Source: GCA-2746605 sp963710615
GTDB lineage: Bacteria > Bacteroidota > Ignavibacteria > Ignavibacteriales > Melioribacteraceae
Assembly (NCBI GenBank): GCA_963710615.1
Contig: CAVQBF010000005.1
Coordinates: forward strand, 229,315-293,314
Length of the DNA: 64,000 bases
Reading direction: 5' to 3'
The notes under the pieces were generated by a model, which was given only the letters and a program-made list of their open reading frames with translations, made no database searches and was not told the DNA's origin. The position numbers and the translations under genes are program-made. Positions within the stretch are counted from its first letter, which is position 1. Every line of letters begins with the position of its first letter. Positions 1 through 9,709 of this stretch are shown here, piece by piece.

Positions 1-600
1 AGCAATTTTCAATGGGATTCTGTAACTGACAAAATACTAATTACTTTTGATGATGGGCCAAATCCAAATACAACTAAAAATATTTTGAATCAACTGGATA
101 GGTTTTCTTTTAAATCAATATTTTTTTGTGTTGGAGAAAATTTGGAGCGCTATCCGGAAATTGCTAAAGATATTTTAAAAAGTGGGCACGAAATTGGAAA
201 TCACACATTCAGTCATCAACGTATTTCCAAAATGAAACAAGGGGAACTCCGTCATTCAATAGAAAGAGTACAGAATTTTTCACAGGAAAAATTGGATTAT
301 ACTATTAGATACTTCAGACCGCCGCATGGAAGATTTAATTTTAGAAGTAATAATATATTAGCACAATTAAGTCTAATAAATATTATGTGGTCGCTTCTGA
401 CTTATGATTACAAAAATGATATAAATATTGTTAAATTTGCCCTTAGTAAAAATTTAAATAATAATTCAATTATAGTTTTGCACGATAGCAATAAATCAAA
501 AGATATTATAATTGAATCAATTAAATTAATTGCAGAAGAAGTTGAGAAGAAAAATTATCAAATTGGAAAGCCAACCGAATGTTTGAAATCCTTTTCTTGA
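1..600 (+). CDS. Polysaccharide deacetylase (NodB domain), 5' partial
   Basis: The frame is open from the first base, so the N-terminus lies outside the window. The visible ~199 residues are a NodB/carbohydrate esterase 4 fold: TFDDGP at bases 43-60 (catalytic and metal Asp), the HTFSH metal-binding motif, FRPPHGRF, and LHDS near the end. The family is known to remove N- or O-acetyl groups from chitin-like polysaccharides, peptidoglycan or glycan precursors. The stop overlaps the next gene by 22 bases, so it is translated as part of an operon with the glycosyltransferase and the radical SAM protein. The substrate cannot be told from the sequence; modification of a surface glycan or glycolipid is the natural inference. 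Confidence 0.88.
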   Translation, partial: SNFQWDSVTDKILITFDDGPNPNTTKNILNQLDRFSFKSIFFCVGENLERYPEIAKDILKSGHEIGNHTFSHQRISKMKQGELRHSIERVQNFSQEKLDYTIRYFRPPHGRFNFRSNNILAQLSLINIMWSLLTYDYKNDINIVKFALSKNLNNNSIIVLHDSNKSKDIIIESIKLIAEEVEKKNYQIGKPTECLKSFS

Positions 601-1670
601 TTATTGTTGCAGCATATTTTATTCAGGCATCCCTTTTATCAATAGGCTCTAAAAGAAAATTTAGTAAAATTGATGAGGTAAAGCTTGAACAGGCAACTGT
701 TATTGTTGCTGCAAGGAATGAAGAAAAGAATATTCTCAATTGCATGGAATCACTTTCTAAGCTTGAATATCCGGAAAATAAACTAGAAGTTATTATAGTC
801 GATGATGATTCATCTGATAATACAGGACAAATTGTCAAGAATTTTATTGAAGATAAGTCAAATTTTAAGCTAATAAAACCAACTAAGGATTTTGGAGAAA
901 CGTTTGGTAAAGCAAGAGCAATTGCAAATGCTGTGGAAATTGCGAAAGGTGAAATTATTTTAACTACAGATGCAGATTGTATTGTTTCCCCAACTTGGGC
1001 AAAGACCATAGCCAGTTATTACCAAGAAGATGTTGCTATGGTTTGTGGGTATACAAATCAGAAATATGAAAATCTTTTTGAAGCTGTTCAGGATATGGAT
1101 TTTATTTATCTGCTTACAGTTGGAGGAGGGGCCATTAATTTAGGTAAGCCTTTAAGTGCAATCGGAAACAATATGTCCTATAGAAAATCTGCTTACTTAA
1201 AAGTCGGGGGCTACGAAAATATTGAGTTTTCAGTTACAGAAGATTTTCAGCTTTTAATGGCAATGAATAAACTTAAAGATAAGAGGATAATTTATCCGGC
1301 AGATTCTGGAGGACTTGTTACGTCTGAACCATGTCCAAATTTTAAGACACTATTTCTTCAAAAAAGAAGATGGGCTGTAGGTGGATTGAAGAGCAGATTG
1401 GACAATTTGCTGATTATATCAACTGGATTTTGGGTAGCATTATTTACATTGCTGGTTCCATTTTTCTATTCAGCAACTGCACTCTATTTACTTTTATTCA
1501 AAGTTTTTACTGATTTATTTATGGTTTATTTTATTTATAAACGTTTGAAACTAAAATTTAACTTTTTCTACTTTTTGAGTTTTCAATTATACCAGACAAT
1601 ATATTTTGGAATTGTTAGTATTTCCCTTTTGTTCAGTAGAAAAGTTATCTGGAAAGGTAGAGAATTTTAA
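579..1670 (+). CDS. Family 2 glycosyltransferase, membrane-anchored
   Basis: A 363-residue processive-type GT2. An N-terminal hydrophobic segment (residues 1-20) is followed by the GT-A domain: VAARNEE (about 43-49), VDDDSSD, TTDADC as the DxD metal site (about 130), TEDFQL, and QKRRWAVGG (the QxxRW acceptor/processivity motif, about 262). The C-terminal ~90 residues form several membrane helices. The ATG lies inside the end of the deacetylase gene, and its stop shares a base with the ATG of the radical SAM gene, so the three are translationally coupled. It likely transfers a sugar to a lipid or growing glycan at the inner membrane. Donor and acceptor are unknown. Confidence 0.9.
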   Translation: MFEILFLIIVAAYFIQASLLSIGSKRKFSKIDEVKLEQATVIVAARNEEKNILNCMESLSKLEYPENKLEVIIVDDDSSDNTGQIVKNFIEDKSNFKLIKPTKDFGETFGKARAIANAVEIAKGEIILTTDADCIVSPTWAKTIASYYQEDVAMVCGYTNQKYENLFEAVQDMDFIYLLTVGGGAINLGKPLSAIGNNMSYRKSAYLKVGGYENIEFSVTEDFQLLMAMNKLKDKRIIYPADSGGLVTSEPCPNFKTLFLQKRRWAVGGLKSRLDNLLIISTGFWVALFTLLVPFFYSATALYLLLFKVFTDLFMVYFIYKRLKLKFNFFYFLSFQLYQTIYFGIVSISLLFSRKVIWKGREF

Positions 1671-2653
1671 TGCTTCTGCTCTGTAATTATTATGTTACAT
1701 ATAGATGTAATGCATTTTGTGAGTTCTGTCATTTTGCAGATCATGGGAAATATAAAAATACTCCTCAAGCTGAGCTATCTGATTTTAAGTCAAATGTTAA
1801 ACAACTTGCTGAACTAGGTGTAAAATTTATTGATCTGACCGGTGGTGAACCTCTTCTTAATAAAAATATTGTTGAAATGACTGATTTCGCAAAAAAAATG
1901 AAAATGCAGACCAGCATTACAACAAATTCATTGCTCTATAAAAAATATGCAGAAGGTCTTGCTGGAAAAGTGAATCTCTTTCATTTCTCACTTGATTCTC
2001 CCGATGAAGAAGAACATAATAGAATCAGGAAAGTTGACTGCTACAAATCAGTTTTCGAAAGTATTGACTTAGCAAAAAGTCTAGGTGAATATCCTGATAT
2101 ATTGTTTACAGTAACGAATGATACATATAAAAAACTGCCTAGAATGCATCAGTTAGCTGCTGAAAGAGAACTGGTCTTATTAGTCAATCCGGTTTTTTCA
2201 TATTTTGGTAATCCCGGTTTATCTAATGAAGCTATGGATTTCATTGAAGAATATATTGAGGGTAAGTTAGATGTTTATATAAATCCATCTTTTCTCAAGT
2301 TGAGGCGAAATGGTGGTAATCATATTGATGATCCATTATGCAAGGCAGTTTCAAGAGTAATTGTAATTTCACCGATGAACGAAATAATTCTTCCATGTTA
2401 TCATTTTGAGGATGATAAAATTAAAATTGATCGACCAATTAAGGAAATTCAAAAGACAGAAAAGTATAAACATTTCCTCAAGATGGAAGGTAGATTTGAT
2501 TTTTGTGAAGGATGTACGGTAAATTGTTATTTTGAACCATCATTTGCATTTCCGACGAATCTTTATGGATTGGCAAGCGTTACATCAAAATTTAAGTACG
2601 GTTATAATAAACTCATTAAACAAAAAATTAAAAAGAAAATTAATAGAATATAA
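1670..2653 (+). CDS. Radical SAM protein with SPASM-like C-terminal cysteines
   Basis: A 327-residue radical SAM enzyme. The cluster motif CNAFCEFC (CxxxCxxC, residues about 13-20) binds the 4Fe-4S/SAM cofactor; DLTGGEPLL (about 55-63) is the GGE motif. Near the C-terminus CEGCTVNC resembles an auxiliary iron-sulfur site, as in SPASM/twitch proteins. The ATG overlaps the upstream stop by one base (TAATG), fixing the start and showing coupling. No peptide precursor gene is visible next to it, so a peptide-modifying role has no support here. The neighbours (GT2, deacetylase) suggest modification of a sugar or lipid. The precise reaction is unknown. Confidence 0.85.
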   Translation: MLLLCNYYVTYRCNAFCEFCHFADHGKYKNTPQAELSDFKSNVKQLAELGVKFIDLTGGEPLLNKNIVEMTDFAKKMKMQTSITTNSLLYKKYAEGLAGKVNLFHFSLDSPDEEEHNRIRKVDCYKSVFESIDLAKSLGEYPDILFTVTNDTYKKLPRMHQLAAERELVLLVNPVFSYFGNPGLSNEAMDFIEEYIEGKLDVYINPSFLKLRRNGGNHIDDPLCKAVSRVIVISPMNEIILPCYHFEDDKIKIDRPIKEIQKTEKYKHFLKMEGRFDFCEGCTVNCYFEPSFAFPTNLYGLASVTSKFKYGYNKLIKQKIKKKINRI

Positions 2654-2713
2654 TTAGCAACTTAGAATTAAAACTATCTCAGTAAATAATATAAGAAGAA
2701 AAAGTTAAGCATA

Positions 2714-3541
2714 ATGAAGATACATACTACACAAATATTGCTATTATTATTACTTGGATCAGTAATAACTTATCAAGCGCAAAATAAAATTGAATTATTT
2801 CCATCAAGTTTATTGGTTCAACCTTTTACCGCTAATACACTTAAACCTAAACTTGGATTTGAATTCAAAACTAGTAAAAATGAAATTAGTTTAAATGTTG
2901 GAAACTCAATCGATATCTTGCAATATAAAATTGATGATCTTTCACAAATTTCTGTTGGGGCAGATTTATTTACTTACACTTTGTTACGAAGTCAGTCAAA
3001 TTTTCATTTTCCGGTTGATGCGGTTGATTATTTATTTGGATTCAATTTTGGATATGTAAATGAAAATTACGGTGCTAGGTTAAGAATTAGTCACATTAGC
3101 GCTCACTTTGTGGATGGACACTTTAACAAAGCAGAGAATAAATGGAGAGATGATAGAACACCTATTGTGTATAGCAGGGAATTTTTTGAGCTAATTCCTT
3201 TTTATAGATTTGATAACTTTAGATTTTATGCTGGACTGACTTATATTTTTTCTATTGATCCCACTGATATTGGAACAGATCAATATCAAGTTGGATTTGA
3301 GTATTTTGGAAAAGGTATATTAAGCGAGAAGTTAATACCATATTTTGCTTACGATTTCCGATTGATAAATATTTACGGCTATACCGGCAATAATTCTTTG
3401 GAAACAGGGATTAAATGGGGTTATCAAAAGGGAAAAGGAATCAGTTTTTATTTTAGATATTATTCAGGTTATAGTATTCACGGCGAATATTTTGATGTAA
3501 AAGAAGATTTTACTTCTGTGGGCTTTAATTTGGATTTATAA
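2714..3541 (+). CDS. DUF1207-like outer-membrane or periplasmic protein
   Basis: A 275-residue protein with an N-terminal signal peptide (hydrophobic run LLLLLLGSV, likely cleavage after YQA). The rest alternates aromatic and polar residues as in a beta-barrel or beta-rich envelope protein. The opening LFPSSLL, a central YTLL segment, a conserved-looking SHISAHF stretch and VYSREFFEL recall the DUF1207 family, whose function is not known. It follows the radical SAM gene by 60 bases on the same strand and may belong to the same operon. The family assignment is from memory of the pattern and is moderate. Confidence 0.6.
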   Translation: MKIHTTQILLLLLLGSVITYQAQNKIELFPSSLLVQPFTANTLKPKLGFEFKTSKNEISLNVGNSIDILQYKIDDLSQISVGADLFTYTLLRSQSNFHFPVDAVDYLFGFNFGYVNENYGARLRISHISAHFVDGHFNKAENKWRDDRTPIVYSREFFELIPFYRFDNFRFYAGLTYIFSIDPTDIGTDQYQVGFEYFGKGILSEKLIPYFAYDFRLINIYGYTGNNSLETGIKWGYQKGKGISFYFRYYSGYSIHGEYFDVKEDFTSVGFNLDL

Positions 3542-3640
3542 TTCTATAAATGAAATTCACATAGAAATAATTCAATAAATTTTATTTAGCTAAATTAACT
3601 TGATGTCTGTTACTTTGTTTTCAATAAGGATTTTATAATT

Positions 3641-4600
3641 TTGCATAAAAAAGGGATTTTTCAACATCCACTGTTTCATTTAACTTTGTTTATTGTCACA
3701 TTTATCACAACTGTAATTGCTGGCACGGAATGGATAACAGGAACAATGGGTCCATTCGATTTTAAATCATTAAGTATTGGACTACCATATTCACTTTCTG
3801 CTTTATTCATTTTAGCTACACATGAATTTGGACACTATTTTGCTGCAAAAAGTCATAAAGTAGATGCTACTCTCCCATATTTTATTCCGTTACCGCCAAT
3901 TGCAGGTTTTTTTAATTTTGGAACTATGGGTGCAGTTATAAAAACCAAATCCGAGATTCCTACAAATAAAGCAATGTTTGATATTGGTGTTGCTGGGCCA
4001 ATAGCTGGATTCATTGCCTCACTTATTGTCCTAATTTATGGATTCACCCATTTGCCTTCAGTTGATTATATTTTAGCAATTCATCCTGATTATTTTAGTC
4101 CGGAATATGGAAAAGACACAATCTCTCTGCAATTTGGGAATAATATTTTATTCATGATATTAAAAGATCTTTTTACAGGTAGTAATGATTTTGTCCCGCC
4201 GATGACGGAAGTTTATCATTATCCCTATTTGATGACAGGTTGGTTTGGGCTTTTAATTACTGCAATGAATATGATCCCTGTAGGGCAATTGGATGGAGGT
4301 CATATTGTTTACAGTATGTTCGGAACTAAAATTCAAGAAGCTGTTGCAAGCGTCTCCTTAATTATTTTAGTTGTACTTGGCATTAGCGGAATTACAGATG
4401 GAATTCTTGAACTTAATTTTGGCTTTGGTTGGAGCGGCTGGATATTTTGGAGCTTAATTCTATTGTTTTTTATTAAAGTAAAACATCCGCCTGTAAGATA
4501 TTTTGCACCACTCGATCCCAAAAGAAGAATTTTGGGGTATTTTAGTTTATTGATTTTACTTGTTTCGTTTGCTCCAACACCATTTTTAATTACATTTTAA
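3641..4600 (+). CDS. Site-2-type intramembrane protease, M50 family
   Basis: A 319-residue polytopic membrane protein. HEFGHYFA (about residues 61-68) is the HExxH zinc site, and GQLDGGHI (about 217) supplies the third metal ligand, the normal LDG/NPDG-type motif of M50 proteases. About six membrane helices can be seen. It matches the compact plant-EGY-like subgroup without PDZ domains. Known roles of the family are cleavage of membrane-bound anti-sigma factors or clearance of signal-peptide remnants; the substrate here is unknown. The start is TTG at 3641, which falls inside a TAnnTTTG-like box (3636-3643), so either the message is leaderless, the box is chance, or the start is elsewhere. 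Confidence 0.85.
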   Translation: MHKKGIFQHPLFHLTLFIVTFITTVIAGTEWITGTMGPFDFKSLSIGLPYSLSALFILATHEFGHYFAAKSHKVDATLPYFIPLPPIAGFFNFGTMGAVIKTKSEIPTNKAMFDIGVAGPIAGFIASLIVLIYGFTHLPSVDYILAIHPDYFSPEYGKDTISLQFGNNILFMILKDLFTGSNDFVPPMTEVYHYPYLMTGWFGLLITAMNMIPVGQLDGGHIVYSMFGTKIQEAVASVSLIILVVLGISGITDGILELNFGFGWSGWIFWSLILLFFIKVKHPPVRYFAPLDPKRRILGYFSLLILLVSFAPTPFLITF

Positions 4601-4793
4601 CATTCAAAGGGGTACGAAAAATTGTACTTGATAGTTAAAGTCTACTTCTCTAATTTTTAAATTCAAAAAATAAAGGATGACCATAGAATAATTTGCTACA
4701 TTTTTAATTCAATTTTTAACGATTTCTGAGAGCAAATTTATTATGTGGATCCTTCAGTTCTATATTTCTTCTAAGGATCACATCAATTTACTA

Positions 4794-5951
4794 ATGACTA
4801 CAAAAAAAATATTCATATTATTTATTTCCATTATTCTGGTCTGGAGTTGTGAAAATATTCCTGATGGAGTAATTGAACCAACAAATGTTGATTATTCGGT
4901 TGTTGACATAAATGCACCTGATCAAGTAATTTATTCCGAGTCAAATATTTTGAGTACTTCTATTACTATTAAAAATACTAGTACAATTAAGAATGTTTGG
5001 TTTAATGTTAGTAGTTATGATGACTTGGAACAAATTACATCCTTTTCTTTGATGACCTCAAGTCAAAACTCTGAAGAAAAAATTTATAACGGTGAAATTG
5101 AAATTGATCAGAATTTACTGCCCGGTGATTATATTCTGAATTATTATGTGGAAGACAACGTAAGAATAGATACTGAAAATTTAAGAAAGGTTGCTTCCAA
5201 AAAGTTTCAATTCCAAATTGAAAAGGAAAACTTCCCGCCAGTACTGAGTAATTTATCAGCACCCTTATCTGTAACTGTTGGCGGTAATTTTTTACTTCAA
5301 TTGAAAGTTATTGATCCAAACGGGCCAGAAGATATTAAAGAAGTTAATTTCGAGATATTCGATTCTCAAGGGAATAAAGTTCTCTCTGATTCGACTAATG
5401 GAATATCAACTTTTAAAATGTTCGATGATGGTAAATCTGGTGATAAAATTTCTAAGGATGGAATATACTCGGCTAACTTTGCTTTTAATAAAAATGTAGA
5501 TCTTGATACTTGGAAATTTATTTTCTATGCAGTAGATGTTGAAAATTCAATAAGCGATACACTTGAAACTGAAATAACTACGACTGAAAATTTCCCTCCG
5601 GCAATTAGTAATTTAGATATGCCACAAGAAGTAGAAAGAGATGCATTTTTCCCATTTAGTATCCTTGTTGAAGACCCAAACGGTTTATCTGATATAGATT
5701 CGGTTTATTATCAGTTGTTTGATCCTAGTGGCAACTTAGTTAGAAATAGCGAAAATATCTCGAAATTCCCATTGTTTGATGATGGTGATATGAGTATAAA
5801 TGGTGATGAAACTGCCGAGGATGGAACTTACACAGTCGTGTTAAGATTCCCTGAAACAGTAGCTACCGGCGATTGGGAATTCAGATTTAATGCTGTTGAT
5901 AAAGCCGGACAATTAAGTAATACAATAATAAATATTCTTAAAGTAAATTGA
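4794..5951 (+). CDS. Lipoprotein with repeated Ig-like domains
   Basis: The frame extends upstream to 4743, but the ATG at 4794 places a proper lipoprotein signal at the N-terminus (Lys-Lys, hydrophobic core, then LVWSC as lipobox), so this start is preferred (385 residues). After the lipidated Cys come an N-terminal beta-rich segment and two tandem Ig-like/cadherin-like units. Each unit starts at an N-F-P-P motif (NFPPVLSNL, NFPPAISNL), contains DPNG and a DDG loop, and ends in a W-K/E-F strand. Its stop overlaps the next start (TGATG), and the two products are likely co-made. Probable role: surface-exposed or periplasmic scaffold. No enzymatic motif is seen. Confidence 0.75.
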   Translation: MTTKKIFILFISIILVWSCENIPDGVIEPTNVDYSVVDINAPDQVIYSESNILSTSITIKNTSTIKNVWFNVSSYDDLEQITSFSLMTSSQNSEEKIYNGEIEIDQNLLPGDYILNYYVEDNVRIDTENLRKVASKKFQFQIEKENFPPVLSNLSAPLSVTVGGNFLLQLKVIDPNGPEDIKEVNFEIFDSQGNKVLSDSTNGISTFKMFDDGKSGDKISKDGIYSANFAFNKNVDLDTWKFIFYAVDVENSISDTLETEITTTENFPPAISNLDMPQEVERDAFFPFSILVEDPNGLSDIDSVYYQLFDPSGNLVRNSENISKFPLFDDGDMSINGDETAEDGTYTVVLRFPETVATGDWEFRFNAVDKAGQLSNTIINILKVN

Positions 5952-7525
5952 TGCTAAATAAATTTTACATATTACTTTTTATTATAGGTTTATCTTCGGC
6001 TAATATACTTGCTCAGAAAATTCCTAATTCTATCCATCTGCAAGATAACAGACTTAATAAAATTGTAGAAGATCCCACGCCTTCCGGAAATGCTGTCGAG
6101 TACATTGAATTTATGGGAGATGATATTTGGATTGCAACATCAATCGGTGTAAGCAAATCTGAAGATGACGGTGAAACTTGGACAAATTACAAATTTGAGG
6201 AAGAGGGAATATCTGCTTTAGGTATTAAAGATGATACAGTCTGGGTAGCTACATGGCACCCTCTGGAAAACTCTGATGATGTTGTTCCTGTTGGTTCCGG
6301 TCTTCACTACTCGGCTGATAAAGGAGAAACTTGGATTGATATTCCACAACCTGTTGATGCTCCTGATGATTCTTCAATTGTTTATGGAATAAATACTTTA
6401 AGGTCATTGCCGTTAAATGTAGTTGAGGGAAATTTTACTAGAGATATCGGATTTCTAGGAAATGAAATCTGGATAGCAAGTTTTTACGGCGGACTTAGAA
6501 AAAGTAATGACATAGGTAAAACATGGGAAAAAGTTGTACTTCCTCCCGATTATCTTGATTCAATTAAACCTAACGATACATTAGATTTTACAGTTTCACC
6601 TTCATCAGGTGCCCTTGGTTTTGAAAATAATCTAAATCATCGATTTTTTGCAATTCGTGTGGTAAACGATAGTACTATATTTATTGGTACAGCAGATGGT
6701 ATAAATAAATCAACTGATTACGGAATTAGCTGGAATAAGTACAATCATCAAAATCAAACTAATTCGATTAGTGGGAATTTTATTCTTGATATAAATTATG
6801 ATCATGCAAGGGAGACAATTTGGGCAGCAACTTGGAAAGCTGAAGGAATTACAGAATATTATGGTTTAAGTTCATCTTCCGATGGGGGAGCAAATTGGGA
6901 AACCCATCTCGCTGGTGAAAATGTTCATGATATTGCTTTTACCTATGGTACTAGTGGAGGAGAAGAAGATGTTTTTGTTGCCACAGATAATGGTGTTTTT
7001 AGATCTGGGAATATTGGATTAAGCTGGTTAATTGCACCGGAGATGAGAGATGATAATACTGGAATTGCTCTTACAACAACCAAATTTAGAGCAGTTAACG
7101 CTGTAGCAGATTTTAGTGGTAGTAATTCCCTTTGGTTTGGTTCTGAGTCTGGAACAGCAAAGCTCAAGGAAACCGGAGTAATTTGGGAAGGGGATTGGAG
7201 AGTTTTTATTTCTTCGCCCAGTACATCTTCCGGCTCGGAAGCAATTGCATTTCCAAACCCATTTTCACCCGATTCTGAACCAGTCAGTCTTAAATATAGT
7301 TTTACTGGAAATTCAAAATCTGTTACAATCAGAATTTTTGATTTTGGGATGAATCTGGTTAGAACTGTAATTCAAAATGTTGATAGAGTTGGAGATAGAG
7401 AATACGTTGATAATTGGGATGGAAGAGATGAAAACTCTGAGTTCGTGCCCAATGGTGTTTACTTTTTTAGGATAGATATTGGTGATGATGAACCTCTTTA
7501 TGGCAAAATTATGGTGCTGATGTGA
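5951..7525 (+). CDS. Secreted BNR/sortilin-like repeat protein with FlgD-like C-terminal domain
   Basis: About 524 residues with a signal peptide (cleavage likely after ILAQ). Several BNR/Ycf48-type beta-propeller repeats carry the S-x-D-x-G-x-T-W pattern (SEDDGETW, SADKGETW, SNDIGKTW, SSDGGANW). The last ~90 residues, starting near AFPNPFSPDSE and ending GVYFFRIDIG...YGKIMVLM, form a FlgD Ig-like/type IX sorting-type domain. The ATG at 5951 shares a base with the preceding stop; a TTG one codon upstream is less likely. It sits between a lipoprotein and a PorV-like protein, which fits export through the T9SS to the cell surface. Confidence 0.8.
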   Translation: MLNKFYILLFIIGLSSANILAQKIPNSIHLQDNRLNKIVEDPTPSGNAVEYIEFMGDDIWIATSIGVSKSEDDGETWTNYKFEEEGISALGIKDDTVWVATWHPLENSDDVVPVGSGLHYSADKGETWIDIPQPVDAPDDSSIVYGINTLRSLPLNVVEGNFTRDIGFLGNEIWIASFYGGLRKSNDIGKTWEKVVLPPDYLDSIKPNDTLDFTVSPSSGALGFENNLNHRFFAIRVVNDSTIFIGTADGINKSTDYGISWNKYNHQNQTNSISGNFILDINYDHARETIWAATWKAEGITEYYGLSSSSDGGANWETHLAGENVHDIAFTYGTSGGEEDVFVATDNGVFRSGNIGLSWLIAPEMRDDNTGIALTTTKFRAVNAVADFSGSNSLWFGSESGTAKLKETGVIWEGDWRVFISSPSTSSGSEAIAFPNPFSPDSEPVSLKYSFTGNSKSVTIRIFDFGMNLVRTVIQNVDRVGDREYVDNWDGRDENSEFVPNGVYFFRIDIGDDEPLYGKIMVLM

Positions 7526-8538
7526 TGAAATTAAGAGGGGAAATAAAATTAAGAACAGTTCTTATAGGCTATTTTGTTGCAACAATTTCTTTGTTGGCAC
7601 AACCGCAATTCTCAAAATATAATAGCATGGCTGGTTCTTTTAGTCGCATGGGATTTGGTGCACGTGGTATGGGAATGGGTAATTCAATGGGTGCCGTAAT
7701 TGATGGAAATTTAGTCTCCTATTACAATCCGGCATTGAGTGCTTTTCAAGAAGGAAACTATTTTCAAACATCATATTCTTTTCTGTCGCTCGATAGATCA
7801 CTTAATTTCCTTAATTTTACAAGAAAATTTGATCTAGGTAAAAGTAAAACTGATCCCAATAAACCAAGATCATCAGCTGGAGTTAGTGTTGGAATTATAA
7901 ATGCCGGAGTTAGCGATATTGATGGAAGAGATAGTCAAGGCGAAAAGTTTAAGACTCTTTCAACTTCTGAGAATCAATTCTTTCTCAGCTTCTCAAATCG
8001 TTTTTCTGAAAAATTAGCTCTAGGTGTTGGATTAAAATTCTACTATTATAAACTTTATGAAGATATTACTTCATCAGCTTTCGGGTTTGATATTGGGGCA
8101 CTTTACAAATACAATGAAAATTTAACATTTGCTGCCACTATTGCAGATATTAACACAAAATATAAATGGGATACAAGCAGTCTGTACGGTGTTGAGGGGA
8201 ACTCAACAATCAATGAATTTCCGCTTCTTATGAAAATTGCGGCTGCATATAAAATTGATGATCCGAATTTGTTAACAACTTTGGAATTTGAACACAGCAA
8301 TGCAGAAACTGATTTCTTGAGAATTGGTGCTGAGTATATTATTTTTGAAGACTTATTCCTGCGTGCAGGTATTGATAGATTGAGTCTCGGTAATTCAGAT
8401 ATTCCAATGAGACCAACTTTTGGCTTCTCATATTTTAAGCTGTTTAGTGGAATGAATATTGGAATCGATTATGCATTTGTGTTAGAACCATATTCTTCGC
8501 ATGATCAACATATAGTAGGACTAGAATTATTGTTTTAA
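7525..8538 (+). CDS. PorV/PorQ-family outer-membrane beta-barrel protein
   Basis: A ~337-residue protein (ATG at 7525 overlapping the preceding stop as GTGATG; GTG at 7522 is the alternative). It has a signal peptide ending near LLAQP, then the family signature: a glycine/methionine-rich strand GFGARGMGMGNS followed by VSYYNPA, typical of PorV/UPF0164 proteins. The rest is amphipathic beta-strands of a FadL-like barrel. PorV is known to shuttle T9SS cargo to the attachment complex. Here it directly follows a T9SS-like cargo gene with overlapping stop and start, suggesting a dedicated PorV paralogue for that cargo (inference). Confidence 0.8.
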   Translation: MKLRGEIKLRTVLIGYFVATISLLAQPQFSKYNSMAGSFSRMGFGARGMGMGNSMGAVIDGNLVSYYNPALSAFQEGNYFQTSYSFLSLDRSLNFLNFTRKFDLGKSKTDPNKPRSSAGVSVGIINAGVSDIDGRDSQGEKFKTLSTSENQFFLSFSNRFSEKLALGVGLKFYYYKLYEDITSSAFGFDIGALYKYNENLTFAATIADINTKYKWDTSSLYGVEGNSTINEFPLLMKIAAAYKIDDPNLLTTLEFEHSNAETDFLRIGAEYIIFEDLFLRAGIDRLSLGNSDIPMRPTFGFSYFKLFSGMNIGIDYAFVLEPYSSHDQHIVGLELLF

Positions 8539-8566
8539 GAATAATTCAGTATTAAATTACGTCTTT

Positions 8567-8598
8567 TATATTCCCGCGTTTTGGAAAACTGGAATATA
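8567..8598. repeat. Perfect 8-bp inverted repeat hairpin between two PorV-like genes
   Basis: TATATTCC (8567-8574) pairs with GGAATATA (8591-8598); inside, GTTTT (8578-8582) pairs with AAAAC (8585-8589). It lies 29 bases after the first porV-like stop. It could act as a transcription pause, terminator or mRNA end, although no T-run follows on either strand close by. Confidence 0.4.
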
Positions 8599-8702
8599 AA
8601 GAATATTAGAAACCTCGAAATAATGAAAAGTAGATTCTGGTATCCCGCATAAAAACTGCGAGAACCGTAATGACAAATTTGCAGAATAAATCTAAAAATT
8701 TT

Positions 8703-9604
8703 ATGATAAAGAAAATCTTAACCTTACTTTTAATTTTAGCTTATCCTTTTCTAGCTCAAGATGCAGGAAAAACGGGAGTCTCATTTTTAAAAATTGGACC
8801 TAGTGCCAAAAATATATCAGTTTCCGATATAGGTTTGCTTAATGCTGATCTTTCGTCTGTTCATTATAATCCTGCTACTATAAATTTACTCCAATCTTCG
8901 ACAGTCCAATTTACACACCAATCTTGGATACAAGATATGACAAGCGAAATAGTAAATGCAAACTTTTCACTATTTGGATTGCCTTTTGCAATAGGTGTGA
9001 ACACCACAAAAATAAGTGATTTCGAAATAAGGACTAAACCTACAGATTCACCGGATGCAACATTTAATGTAAGTTATTTCTACGGAAGTCTGTCCACCGG
9101 TTTTAATCTCTATGATAAATTGGATTTTGGTTTTACAATAAAATACCTTTACGAAAGTCTTCTTTCAGATGATGCCTCGGGAACTGGATATGATCTTGGT
9201 TTAGTTTATTCTGATCTTAGTTGATAGATCTAACAATTGGTGCATCTTTAAGAAATTTAGGCAGTATGGATAAACTTAGGAATGAAAAAACTAAACTTCC
9301 AACCGACTTAATTGTAAATGCTGTATACAATATTAAACTTGAATCCGCCTCATTAAATTTTCTTCCTGTAATTGGAGTACAAAAATATTTAGAATTAGAT
9401 GACCTTCACTTACATATTGGTTCTGATATAATGTATGACAATCAATTTTCTATCAGATTTGGATACGTAACTGGATTTGAAGCTAAAGGTATTAGTGCCG
9501 GAGCAGGCGTGTTTTGGAATGGCTTTAACTTTGATTATGCTTTTACACCTTTTAGTTATGGAATTGGAAATGCAAGTACAATTTCGGTCTCTTACACTTT
9601 TTGA
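8703..9604 (+). pseudogene. Second PorV/PorQ-family protein, frameshifted
   Basis: The ATG at 8703 begins a signal peptide (KKILTLLLILA, cleavage near FLAQ); an ATG-containing frame extends upstream to 8670 but adds only polar residues. The PorV-type signature is present (SVHYNPAT near residue 56). At about 9215-9224 the frame ends in a premature TGA after YSDLS; the protein continues in another frame as DLTIGASLRNLG and runs to 9604, finishing in a typical barrel end SVSYTF. One missing base in the GTTGA context (about 9218) would restore a ~300-residue protein. It is either a young pseudogene or a sequencing error. Confidence 0.75.
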
Positions 9605-9709
9605 TTCAGTAATAAGCTAATCAAAATCTAAACAAATATTATTTTTAAGAATGATTATCACTTCCTTAATTGTTAATTTTCATAATTAAATATTTATAAG
9701 ACTTGATTT

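Noticed and set aside
623..1009. Minus-strand reading frame of 128 residues inside the GT2 gene
   Set aside because: Antisense to a clear glycosyltransferase with intact motifs; serine- and isoleucine-rich like other antisense shadows.
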